Source of the DNA: Apostichopus japonicus
Lineage: Eukaryota > Echinodermata > Holothuroidea > Aspidochirotida > Stichopodidae
Assembly: GCF_037975245.1 (NCBI RefSeq)
Contig: NC_092571.1
Location: 8,470,501-8,534,500, forward strand
Reading direction: 5' to 3'
DNA length: 64,000 nt
Shown here: positions 43,101 to 55,799 of the stretch, in pieces
Position numbering within the stretch: the stretch's first letter is position 1
How the letters are laid out: each line of letters opens with the position of its first letter
The notes under the pieces: model-generated
Told to the model about the DNA's origin: nothing
What the model saw: the letters and a program-made list of their open reading frames with translations, nothing else
Databases searched by the model: none
Made by a program: the position numbers and the translations under genes

Positions 43101-43930
43101 ATCGAATGTTCGGTACCGATCAATCGAATGTGCGGTACCGATCAACTAATGTGCGATACTGAACAATCGAATGTTCGGTACCGTACCGATGAATCGAATG
43201 TGCGGTACCGAACAATCGAATGTGCTTTACCGAACAATCGAATGTTCGGTACCGATCAATCGAATGTTCGGTATTGATCAATCGAATGTTCGGTACCGAT
43301 CAATTGAATGTGCGGTACCGATCAATCGAATGTGCGGTATTGATCAATCGAATGTGCGGTATTGATCAATCGAATGTTCGGTACCGATCAATCGAATGTT
43401 CGGTACCGATCAATCGAATGTTCGGTACCGATCAATCGAATGATCGGTACCGATCAATCGAATGTTCGGTACCGATCAATCGAATGTTCGGTACCGATCA
43501 ATCGAATGTGCGGTACCGATCAATCGAATGTGCGTTACCGATTAATCAAATGTTCGGTACCGATCAATCGAATGTTCGGTACCGATCAATCGAATGTGCG
43601 TTACCGATCAATCGAATGTGCGGTACCGATCAATCGAATGTGCGGTACCGATCAATCGAATGTTCGGTACCGATCAATCGAATGTTCGGTACCGATCAAT
43701 CGAATGTTCGGTCCCGATCAATCGATTGTGCGGTACCGATCAATCGAATGTGCGGTACCGATCAATCGAATGTGCGGTACCGATCAATCGAATGTGCGGT
43801 ATTGATCAATCGAAAGTTCGGTACCGATCAATCGAATGTTCGGTACCGATCAATCGAATGTTCGGTACCGATAAATCGAATGTTCGGTACCGATCAATAG
43901 AATGTTCGGTACCGATCAATCGAATGTTCG

Positions 43931-45660
43931 GTACCGATGAATCGAATGTGCGGTACCGATGAATCGAATGTGCGGTACCGATCAATCGAATGTGCGGTAC
44001 CGATCAATCGAATGTTCGTTACCGATCAATCGAATGTGCGGTACCGATCAATCGAATGTTCGTTACCGATCAATCGAATGTGCGGTATTGATCAATCGAA
44101 TGTTCGGTACCGATCAATCGAATGTTCGGTACCGATCAATCGATTGTGCGGTACCGATCAATCGAATGTGCGGTACCGATCAATCGAATGTGCGGTACCG
44201 ATGAATCGAATGTGCGGTACCGATCAATCGAATGTGCGGTACCGATCAACTAATGTGCGATACCGAACAATCGAATGTTCGGTACCGTACCGATGAATCG
44301 AATGTGCGGTACCGATCAATCGAATGTGCGGTACCGATCAATCGAATGTGCGGTACCGAACAATCGAATGTTCGTTACCGTACCGATGAATCTAATGTGC
44401 GGTACCGATGAATCGAATGTGCCGTACCGATCAATCGAATGTGCGGTACCGATCAATCGAATGTGCGGTACCGATCAATCGAATGTGCGGTATTTATCAA
44501 TCGAATGTTCGGTACCGATCAATCGAATGTGCGGTACCGATTAATCGAATGTTCGTTACCGATCAATTGAATGTGCGGTACCGATGAATCGAATGATCGG
44601 TACCGATCAATCGAATGTTCGGTACCGATCAATCGAATGTTCGGTACCGATCAATCGAATGTGCGGTACCGATCAATTGAATGTGCGTTACCGATCAATC
44701 GAATGTTCGGTACCGATCAATCGAATGTTCGGTACAGATCAATCGAATGTGCGTTACCGATCAATCGAATGTTCGGTACCGATCAATCGAATGTGCGGTA
44801 CCGATCAATCGAATGTTCGGTACCGATCAATCGAACGTGCGGTACCGATCAATCGAATGTGCGGTACCTATCAATCGAATGTGCGTTACCGAACAATCGA
44901 ATGTGCGGTACCGAACAATCGAATGTGCGGTACCGATCAATCGAATGTGCGGTATTGATCAATCGAATGTTCGGTACCGATCAATCGAATGTGCGGTACC
45001 GATCAATCGAATGTTCGTTACCGATCAATCGAATGTGCGGTACCGATCAATCGAATGTTCGTTACCGATCAATCGAATGTGCGGTACTGATCAATCGAAT
45101 GTTCGGTACCGATCAATCGAATGTTCGGTACCGAACAATCGAATGTGCGGTACCGATCAATCGAATGTGCGGAACCGATCAATCGAATGTTCGGTACCGT
45201 ACCGATGAATCGAATGTGCGGTACCGATGAATCGAATGTGCGGTACCGATCAACTAATGTGCGATACCGAACAATCGAATGTGCGGTACCGAACAATCGA
45301 ATGTTCGTTACCGATCAATCGAATGTGCGGTACCGATCAATCGAATGTTCGTTACCGATCAATCGAATGTGCGGTATTGATCAATCGAATGTTCGGTACC
45401 GATCAATCGAATGTTCGGTACCGATCAATCGATTGTGCGGTACCGATCAATCGAATGTTCGGTACCGATCAATCGAATGTGCGGTACCGATCAATCGAAT
45501 GTGCGGTATTGATCAATCGAATGTTCGGTACCGATCAATCGAATGTTCGGTACCGATCAATCGAATGTTCGGTACCGATCAATCGAATGTTCGGTACCGA
45601 TCAATAGAATGTTCGGTACCGATCAATCGAATGTTCGGTACCGATCAATCGAATGTGCGG
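43931..45660 (+). repeat. Transition segment between domains B and C
   Basis: This stretch lacks the CATATATG marker (none between 41,427 and 45,672). It carries domain A-like cassettes at 44,247 and 45,251 and several private monomer variants, such as TACCTATC near 44,868 and TATTTATC near 44,493. It contains no gene or foreign sequence. It reads as a patch of older or differently sourced monomers between two amplified blocks. Confidence 0.55.
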
Positions 45661-48206
45661 TACCGATCAATCATATATGCGGTACACATCAATCGAATGT
45701 TCGGTACCGATCAATCCAATGTGCGGTACCGATTAATCGAATGTGCGGTACCGATCAATCGAATGTGCGGTACCGATCAATCGAATGTTCGATACCGATT
45801 AATCGAATGTGCGGTACCGGACAATCGAAAATGCGGTACAAAACAATCGAATGTGCGGTACCGATGAATCAAATGTGCGGTACCGAACAATCGAATGTTC
45901 GGTACCGATCAATCGAATGTTCGGTACCGATCAATCGAATGTTCGATACCGATCAATCGAATGTGCGGTACCGATGAATCAAATGTGCGGTACCGAACAA
46001 TCGAATGTGCGGTACCGATGAATCGAATGTGCGGTACCGATCAATCGAATGTTCGATACCGATCAATCGAATGTGCGGTACCGAACAATCGAATGTGGGG
46101 TACCGAACAATCGAATTTGCTGTACCGATCAATCGAATGTGCGGTACCGATCAATCGAATGTGCGGTACCGATCAACTAATGTGCGGTACCGAACAATCG
46201 AATGTTCGGTACCGTACCGAACAATCGAATATGCGGTACCGATCAATCAAATGTGCGGTACCGATCAATCGAATGTTCGGTACCGATCAATCGCATGTGC
46301 GGTACCGATCAATCGAATGGGCCGTATTGATCAATCGAATGTTCGGTACCGATCAATCGAATGTGCGGTACCGATCAATCGAATGTTCGTTACCGATCAA
46401 TCGAATGTGCGGTACCGATCAATCGAATGTTCGTTACCGATCAATCGAATGTGCGGTATTGATCAATCGAATGTTCGGTACCGATCAATCGAATGTGCGG
46501 TACCGATCAATCGAATGTTCGTTACCGATCAATCGAATGTGCGTTACCGATCAATCGAATGTTCGTTACCGATCAATCGAATGTGCGGTACCGATCAATC
46601 GAATGTTCGGTACCGATCAATCGAATGTTCGGTACCGAACAATCGAATGTGCGGTACCGATCAATCGAATGGGCGGAACCGATCAATCGAATGTTCGGTA
46701 CCGTACCGATGAATCGAATGTGCGGTACCGATGAATCGAATGTGCGGTACCGATCAACTAATGTGCGATACCGAACAATCGAATGTTCGATACCGATCAA
46801 TCGAATGTGCGGTACCGATCAATCGAATGTTCGATACCGATCAATCGAATGTGCGGTATTGATCAATCGAATGTGCGGTACCGAACAATCGAATGTGCGG
46901 TACTGAACAATCGAATGTGCGGTACCGATCAATCGAATGTTCGGTACCGATCAATCGCATGTGCGGTACCGATCAATCGAATGTGCGGTATTGATCAATC
47001 GAATGTTCGGTACCGATCAATCGAATGTGCGGTACCGATCAATCGAATGTTCGTTACCGATCAATCGAATGTGCGGTACCGATCAATCGAATGTTCGTTA
47101 CCGATCAATCGAATGTGCGGTATTGATCAATCGAATGTTCGGTACCGATCAATCGAATGTTCGGTACCGATCAATCGATTGTGCGGTACCGATCAATCGA
47201 ATGTTCGGTACCGATCAATCGAATGTGCGGTACCGATCAATCGAATGTGCGGTATTGATCAATCGAATGTTCGGTACCGATCAATAGAATGTTCGGTACC
47301 GATCAATCGAATGTTCGGTACCGATCAATCGAATGTGCGGTACCGATCAATCATATATGCGGTACACATCAATCGAATGTTCGGTACCGATCAATCCAAT
47401 GTGCGGTACCGATTAATCGAATGTGCGGTACCGATCAATCGAATGTGCGGTACCGATCAATCGAATGTTCGATACCGATTAATCGAATGTGCGGTACCGA
47501 TCAATCGAATGTGCGGTACCGATCAATCGAATGTTCGATACCGATCAATCGAATGTGCGGTACCGAACAATCGAAAATGCGGTACAAAACAATCGAATGT
47601 GCGGTACCGATGAATCAAATGTGCGGTACCGAACAATCGAATGTGCGGTACCGATTAATCGAATGTGCGGTACCGATCAATCGAATGTGCGGTACCGATC
47701 AATCGAATGTTCGATACCGATCAATCGAATGTGCGGTACCGAACAATCGAATGTGCGGTACCGAACAATCGAATATGCGGTACCGATCAATCGAATGTGC
47801 GGTACCGATCAATCGAATGTGCGGTACCGATCAACTAATGTGCGATACCGAACAATCGAATGTTCGGTACCGTACCGAACAATCGAATATGCGGTACCGA
47901 TCAATCGAATGTGCGGTACCGATCAATCGAATGTTCGGTACCGATCAATCGCATGTGCGGTACCGATCAATCGAATGTGCGGTATTGATCAATCGAATGT
48001 TCGGTACCGATCAATCGAATGTGCGGTACCGATCAATCGAATGTTCGTTACCGATCAATCGAATGTGCGGTATTGATCAATCGAATGTTCGGTACCGATC
48101 AATCGAATGTTCGGTACCGATCAATCGATTGTGCGGTACCGATCAATCGAATGTTCGGTAACGATCAATCGAATGTGCGGTACCGATCAATCGAATGTGC
48201 GGTATT

Positions 48207-49580
48207 GATCAATCGAATGTTCGGTACCGATCAATCGAATGTTCGGTACCGATCAATCGAATGTTCGGTACCGATCAATCGAATGTTCGGTACCGATCAA
48301 TAGAATGTTTGATACCGATCAATCGAATGTTCGGTACCGATCAATCGAATGTGCGGTACCGATCAATCGAATGTGCGGTACCGATCAATCGAATGTTCGA
48401 TACCGATCAATCGAATGTGCGGTACCGATCAATCGAATGTGCGGTACCGAACAATCGAATTTGCGGTACCGATCAATCGAATGTGCGGTACCGATCAATC
48501 GAATGTGCGGTACCGATCAATCGAATGTGCGGTACCGAACAATCGAATGTTCGGTACCGTACCGAACAATCGAATATGCGGTACCGATCAATCAAATGTG
48601 CGGTACCGATCAATCGAATGTTCGGTACCGATCAATCGCATGTGCGGTACCGATCAATCGAATGGGCGGTATTGATCAATCGAATGTTCGGTACCGATCA
48701 ATCGAATGTGCGGTACCGATCAATCGAATGTTCGTTACCGATCAATCGAATGTGCGGTACCGATCAATCGAATGTTCGTTACCGATCAATCGAATGTGCG
48801 GTATTGATCAATCGAATGTTCGGTACCGATCAATCGAATGTTCGGTACCGATCAATCGATTGTGCGGTACCGATCAATCGAATGTTCGGTACCGATCAAT
48901 CGAATGTTCGGTACCGATCAATCGAATGTTCGGTACCGATCAATCGAATGTTCGGTACCGATCAATCGAATGTTCAGTACCGATCAATAGAATGTTTGAT
49001 ACCGATCAATCGAATGTTCGGTACCGATCAATCGAATGTGCGGTACCGATCAATCGAATGTGCGGTACCGATCAATCGAATGTTCGATACCGATCAATCG
49101 AATGTGCGGTACCGATCAATCGAATGTGCGGTACCGAACAATCGAATTTGCGGTACCGATCAATCGAATGTGCGGTACCGATCAATCGAATGTGCGGTAC
49201 CGATCAATCGAATGTGCGGTACCGAACAATCGAATGTTCGGTACCGTACCGAACAATCGAATATGCGGTACCGATCAATCAAATGTGCGGTACCGATCAA
49301 TCGAATGTTCGGTACCGATCAATCGCATGTGCGGTACCGATCAATCGAATGGGCGGTATTGATCAATCGAATGTTCGGTACCGATCAATCGAATGTGCGG
49401 TACCGATCAATCGAATGTTCGTTACCGATCAATCGAATGTGCGGTACCGATCAATCGAATGTTCGTTACCGATCAATCGAATGTGCGGTATTGATCAATC
49501 GAATGTTCGGTACCGATCAATCGAATGTTCGGTACCGATCAATCGATTGTGCGGTACCGATCAATCGAATGTTCGGTACC
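48207..49580 (+). repeat. 687-bp tandem duplication
   Basis: Bases 48207-48893 and 48894-49580 are adjacent copies; the match continues to about 48,944/49,631. Landmarks are GATCAATAGAATGTTTG at 48,301/48,988 and GAATGGGCGG near 48,661/49,348. One difference is a CAGTACC for CGGTACC just before the second GATCAATAG unit. The length is 31 monomers plus 5, because each copy contains one 27-bp unit but no 21-bp unit. Confidence 0.9.
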
Positions 49581-50117
49581 GATCAATCGAATGTTCGGTA
49601 CCGATCAATCGAATGTTCGGTACCGATCAATAGAATGTTCGGTACCGATCAATCGAATGTTCAGTACCGATCAATCGAATGTGCGGTACCGATCAATCAT
49701 ATATGCGGTACACATCAATCGAATGTTCGGTACCGATCAATCGAATGTGCGGTACCGATTAATCGAATGTGCGGTACCGATCAATCGAATGTGCGGTACC
49801 GATCAATCGAATGTTCGATACCGATCAATCGAATGTGCGGTACCGGACAATCGAAAATGCGGTACAAAACAATCGAATGTGCGGTACCGATGAATCAAAT
49901 GTGCGGTACCGAACAATCGAATGTGCGGTACCGATTAATCGAATGTGCGGTACCGATCAATCGAATGTGCGGTACCGATCAATCGAATGTTCGATACCGA
50001 TCAATCGAATGTGCGGTACCGAACAATCGAATGTGCGGTACCGAACAATCGAATATGCGGTACCGATCAATCGAATGTGCGGTACCGATCAATCGAATGT
50101 TCGGTACCGATCAATCA

Positions 50118-52817
50118 AATGTGCGGTACCGATCAATCGAATGTGCGGTATTGATCAATCGAATGTTCGGTACCGATCAATCGAATGTGCGGTACCGATC
50201 AATCGAATGTTCGTTACCGATCAATCGAATGTGCGGTACCGATCAATCGAATGTTCGTTACCGATCAATCGAATGTGCGGTATTGATCAATCGAATGTTC
50301 GGTACCGATCAATCGAATGTTCGGTACCGATCAATCGATTGTGCGGTACCGATCAATCGAATGTTCGGTACCGATCAATCGAATGTGCGGTACCGATCAA
50401 TCGAATGTGCGGTATTGATCAATCGAATGTTCGGTACCGATCAATCGAATGTTCGGTACCGATCAATCGAATGTTCGGTACCGATCAATCGAATGTTCGG
50501 TACCGATCAATAGAATGTTTGATACCGATCAATCGAATGTTCGGTACCGATCAATCGAATGTGCGGTACTGATCAATTGAATGTGCGGTACCGATCAATC
50601 GAATGTTCGATACCGATCAATCGAATGTGCGGTACCGAACAATCGAATGTGCGGTACCGAACAATCGAATTTGCGGTACCGATCAATCGAATGTGCGGTA
50701 CCGATCCTTCGAATGTGCGGTACCGATCAACTAATGTGCGGTACCGAACAATCGAATGTTCGGTACCGTACCGAACAATCGAATATGCGGTACCGATCAA
50801 TCAAATGTGCGGTACCGATCAATCAAATGTTCGGTACCGATCAATCGCATGTGCGCTACCGATCAATCGAATGGGCGGTATTGATCAATCGAATGTTCGG
50901 TACCGATCAATAGAATGTTCGGTACCGATCAATCGAATGTTCGGTACCGATCAATCGAATGTGCGGTACCGATCAATCATATATGCGGTACACATCAATC
51001 GAATGTGCGGTACCGATCAATCCAATGTGCGGTACCGATTAATCGAATGTTCGGTACCGATCAATCGAATGTGCGGTACCGATCAATCGAATGTTCGATA
51101 CCGATCAATCGAATGTGCGGTACCGGACAATCGAAAATGCGTTACAAAACAATCGAATGTGCGGTACCGATGAATCAAATGTGCGGTACCGAACAATCGA
51201 ATGTGCGGTACCGATTAATCGAATGTGCGGTACCGATCAATCGAATGTGCGGTACCGATCAATCGAATGTTCGATACCGATCAATCGAATGTGCGGTACC
51301 GAACAATCGAATGTGCGGTACCGAACAATCGAATATGCGGTACCGATCAATCGAATGTGCGGTACCGATCAATCGAATGTGCGGTACCGATCAACTAATG
51401 TGCGATACCGAACAATCGAATGTTCGGTACCGTAAAGAACAATCGAATATGCGGTACCGATCAATCGAATGTGCGGTACCGATCAATCGAATGTGCGGTA
51501 TTGATCAATCGAATGTTCGGTACCGATCAATCGAATGTGCGGTACCGATCAATCGAATGTTCGTTACCGATCAATCGAATGTGCGGTACCGATCAATCGA
51601 ATGTTCGTTACCGATCAATCGAATGTGCGGTATTGATCAATCGAATGTTCGGTACCGATCAATCGAATGTTCGGTACCGATCAATCGATTGTGCGGTACC
51701 GATCAATCGAATGTTCGGTACCGATCAATCGAATGTGCGGTACCGATCAATCGAATGTGCGGTATTGATCAATCGAATGTTCGGTACCGATCAATCGAAT
51801 GTTCGGTACCGATCAATCGAATGTTCGGTACCGATCAATCGAATGTTCGGTACCGATCAATAGAATGTTTGATACCGATCAATCGAATGTTCGGTACCGA
51901 TCAATCGAATGTGCGGTACTGATCAATTGAATGTGCGGTACCGATCAATCGAATGTTCGATACCGATCAATCGAATGTGCGGTACCGAACAATCGAATGT
52001 GCGGTACCGAACAATCGACTTTGCGGTACCGATCAATCGAATGTGCGGTACCGATCAATCGAATGTGCGGTACCGATCAACTAATGTGCGGTACCGAACA
52101 ATCGAATGTTCGGTACCGTACCGAACAATCGAATATGCGGTACCGATCAATCAAATGTGCGGTACCGATCAATCAAATGTTCGGTACCGATCAATCGCAT
52201 GTGCGCTACCGATCAATCGAATGGGCGGTATTGATCAATCGAATGTTCGGTACCGATCAATAGAATGTTCGGTACCGATCAATCGAATGTTCGGTACCGA
52301 TCAATCGAATGTGCGGTACCGATCAATCATATATGCGGTACACATCAATCGAATGTGCGGTACCGATCAATCCAATGTGCGGTACCGATTAATCGAATGT
52401 TCGGTACCGATCAATCGAATGTGCGGTACCGATCAATCGAATGTTCGATACCGATCAATCGAATGTGCGGTACCGGACAATCGAAAATGCGTTACAAAAC
52501 AATCGAATGTGCGGTACCGATGAATCAAATGTGCGGTACCGAACAATCGAATGTGCGGTACCGATTAATCGAATGTGCGGTACCGATCAATCGAATGTGC
52601 GGTACCGATCAATCGAATGTTCGATACCGATCAATCGAATGTGCGGTACCGAACAATCGAATGTGCGGTACCGAACAATCGAATATGCGGTACCGATCAA
52701 TCGAATGTGCGGTACCGATCAATCGAATGTGCGGTACCGATCAACTAATGTGCGATACCGAACAATCGAATGTTCGGTACCGTACCGAACAATCGAATAT
52801 GCGGTACCGATCAATCG
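50118..52817 (+). repeat. 1,350-bp tandem duplication
   Basis: Bases 50118-51467 and 51468-52817 are adjacent copies; the match continues to 51493/52843. Landmarks are CATATATG at 50,978/52,328 and CAACTAATG at 50,728/52,078 and 51,392/52,742. Copy-specific changes are GATCCTTCG near 50,703 against GATCAATCG, GTAAAGAAC near 51,432 against GTACCGAAC, and GACTTTGC near 52,017 against GAATTTGC. Confidence 0.9.
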
Positions 52818-53699
52818 AATGTGCGGTACCGATCAATCGAATGTTCGGTACCGATCAATCGCATGTGCGGTACCGATCAATCGAATGTGCGGTATTGATC
52901 AATCGAATGTTCGGTACCGATCAATCGAATGTGCGGTACCGATCAATCGAATGTTCGTTACCGATCAATCGAATGTGCGGTACCGATCAATCGAATGTTC
53001 GTTACCGATCAATCGAATGTGCGGTATTGATCAATCGAATGTTCGGTACCGATCAATCGAATGTTCGGTACCGATCAATCGATTGTGCGGTACCGATCAA
53101 TCGAATGTTCGGTACCGATCAATCGAATGTGCGGTACCGATCAATCGAATGTGCGGTATTGATCAATCGAATGTTCGGTACCGATCAATCGAATGTTCGG
53201 TACCGATCAATCGAATGTTCGGTACCGATCAATCGAATGTTCGGTACCGATCAATAGAATGTTTGATACCGATCAATCGAATGTTCGGTACCGATCAATC
53301 GAATGTGCGGTACCGATCAATCGAATGTGCGGTACCGATCAATCGAATGTTCGATACCGATCAATCGAATGTGCGGTACCGAACAATCGAATGTGCGGTA
53401 CCGAACAATCGAATTTGCGGTACCGATCAATCGAATGTGCGGTACCGATCAATCGAATGTGCGGTACCGATCAACTAATGTGCGGTACCGAACAATCGAA
53501 TGTTCGGTACCGTACCGAACAATCGAATATGCGGTACCGATCAATCAAATGTGCGGTACCGATCAATCGAATGTTCGGTACCGATCAATCGCATGTGCGC
53601 TCCCGATCAATCGAATGGGCGGTATTGATCAATCGAATGTTCGGTACCGATCAATCGAATGTGCGGTACCGATCAATCGAATGTTCGTTACCGATCAAT

Positions 53700-55490
53700 C
53701 GAATGTGCGGTATTGATCAATCGAATGTTCGGTACCGATCAATCGAATGTTCGGTACCGATCAATCGATTGTGCGGTACCGATCAATCGAATGTTCGGTA
53801 CCGATGAATCGAATGTGCGGTACCGATCAATCGAATGTGCGGTATTGATCAATCGAATGTTCGGTACCGATCAATCGAATGTTCGGTACCGATCAATCGA
53901 ATGTTCGGTACCGATCAATCGAATGTTCAGTACCGATCAATAGAATGTTCGGTACCGATCAATCGAATGTTCGGTACCGATCAATCGAATGTGCGGTACC
54001 GATCAATCATATATGCGGTACACATCAATCGAATGTTCGGTACCGATCAATCGAATGTGCGGTACCGATTAATCGAATGTGCGGTACCGATCAATCGAAT
54101 GTGCGGTACCGATCAATCGAATGTTCGATACCGATCAATCGAATGAGCGGTACCGGACAATCGAATGTGCGGTATCGAACAATCGAATATGCGGTACCGA
54201 TGAATCGAATGTGCGGTACCGATCAATCGAATGTGCGGAACCGATCAATCGAATGTTCGGTACCGTACCGATGAATCGAATGTGCGGTACCGATCAATCG
54301 AATGTTCGGTACCGATCAACTAATGTGCGATACCGAACAATCGAATGTTCGTTACCGATCAATCGAATGTTCGATACCGATCAATCGAATGTGCGGTACC
54401 GAACAATCGAATGTGCGGTACCGATCAATCGAATATGCGGTACTGAACAATCGAATGTGCGGTACCGATCAATCGAATGTTCGGTACCGATCAATCGCAT
54501 GTGCGGTACCGATCAATCGAATGTGCGGTATTGATCAATCGAATGTTCGGTACCGATCAATCGAATGTGCGGTACCGATCAATCGAATGTTCGTTACCGA
54601 TCAATCGAATGTGCGGTACCGATCAATCGAATGTTCGTTACCGATCAATCGAATGTGCGGTATTGATCAATCGAATGTTCGGTACCGATCAATCGAATGT
54701 TCGGTACCGATCAATCGATTGTGCGGTACCGATCAATCGAATGTTCGGTACCGATCAATCGAATGTGCGGTACCGATCAATCGAATGTGCGGTATTGATC
54801 AATCGAATGTTCGGTACCGATCAATAGAATGTTCGGTACCGATCAATCGAATGTTCGGTACCGATCAATCAAATGTGCGGTACCGATCAATCATATATGC
54901 GGTACACATCAATCGAATGTTCGGTACCGATCAATCCAATGTGCGGTACCGATTAATCGAATGTGCGGTACCGATCAATCGAATGTGCGGTACCGATCAA
55001 TCGAATGTTCGATACCGATTAATCGAATGTGCGGTACCGATCAATCGAATGTGCGGTACCGATCAATAGAATGTTCGATACCGATCAATCGAATGTGCGG
55101 TACCGAACAATCGAAAATGCGGTACAAAACAATCGAATGTGCGGTACCGATGAATCAAATGTGCGGTACCGAACAATCGAATGTGCGGTACCGATTAATC
55201 GAATGTGCGGTACCGATCAATCGAATGTGCGGTACCGATCAATCGAATGTTCGATACCGATCAATCGAATGTGCGGTACCGAACAATCGAATGTGCGGTA
55301 CCGAACAATCGAATATGCGGTACCGATCAATCGAATGTGCGGTACCGATCAATCGAATGTGCGGTACCGATCAACTAATGTGCGATACCGAACAATCGAA
55401 TGTTCGGTACCGTACCGAACAATCGAATATGCGGTACCGATCAATCGAATGTGCGGTACCGATCAATCGAATGTGCGGTATTGATCAATC
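53700..55490 (+). repeat. 3,321-bp-offset duplication, left copy
   Basis: Matches about 57,021-58,811 at an offset of 3,321 bp (CATATATG at 54,008/57,329 and 54,892/58,213; CAACTAATG at 54,317/57,638 and 55,372/58,693). Part of it (53.8-54.4 kb) also matches 56.2-56.7 kb at 2,366 bp. Since 3,321 equals 2,366 plus 955, the 955-bp pair was produced inside a larger duplicated unit. One visible difference is GATCAATCAAATG near 54,867 against GATCAATCGAATG. Limits are approximate. Confidence 0.75.
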
Positions 55491-55799
55491 GAATGTTCGG
55501 TACCGATCAATCGAATGTTCGGTACCGATCAATCGAATGTTCGGTACCGATCAATCGAATGTTCGGTACCGATCAATAGAATGTTTGATACCGATCAATC
55601 GAATGTTCGGTACCGATCAATCGAATGTGCGGTACCGATCAATCGAATGTGCGGTACCGATCAATCGAATGTTCGATACCGATCAATCGAATGTGCGGTA
55701 CCGAACAATCGAATGTGCGGTACCGAACAATCGAATTTGCGGTACCGATCAATCGAATGTGCGGTACCGATCAATCGAATGTGCGGTACCGATCAACTA

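Larger units (their letters stand above)
24346..43930 (+). repeat. Satellite domain B
   Basis: Block marked by GGACAATCGAAAATGC monomers (first near 24,385), by cassettes reading GATACTGAACAATCG (near 24,553, 26,733, 36,785, 39,291, 42,450 and 43,157), by GTTCGGTCCCGATC monomers, and by GATCAATCGCATGTGC monomers from about 27,966. CAACTAATG elements are missing between 26,722 and 36,774; GATTATTCG monomers fill the equivalent position. Domain A's GAGTGTGC marker is absent. The right edge is approximate, placed after the last GATACTGAAC cassette and the last GTTCGGTCCCG unit (about 43,700). Confidence 0.7.
3912..44609. repeat. 16-bp perfect palindrome variant TGATCGGTACCGATCA
   Basis: Where a monomer ends GATGATC instead of GATGTGC or GATGTTC, the GGTACC core is extended to a 16-bp perfect palindrome. 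I count 25 sites: 3912, 4110, 7262, 9034, 9210, 10094, 10270, 13550, 13726, 15411, 15587, 16471, 16647, 19927, 20103, 22139, 23955, 24131, 26445, 30242, 34945, 37072, 39578, 43441 and 44594. Several lie in pairs 176 bp (8 monomers) apart. None was seen in domain C. No function is established. Confidence 0.85.
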
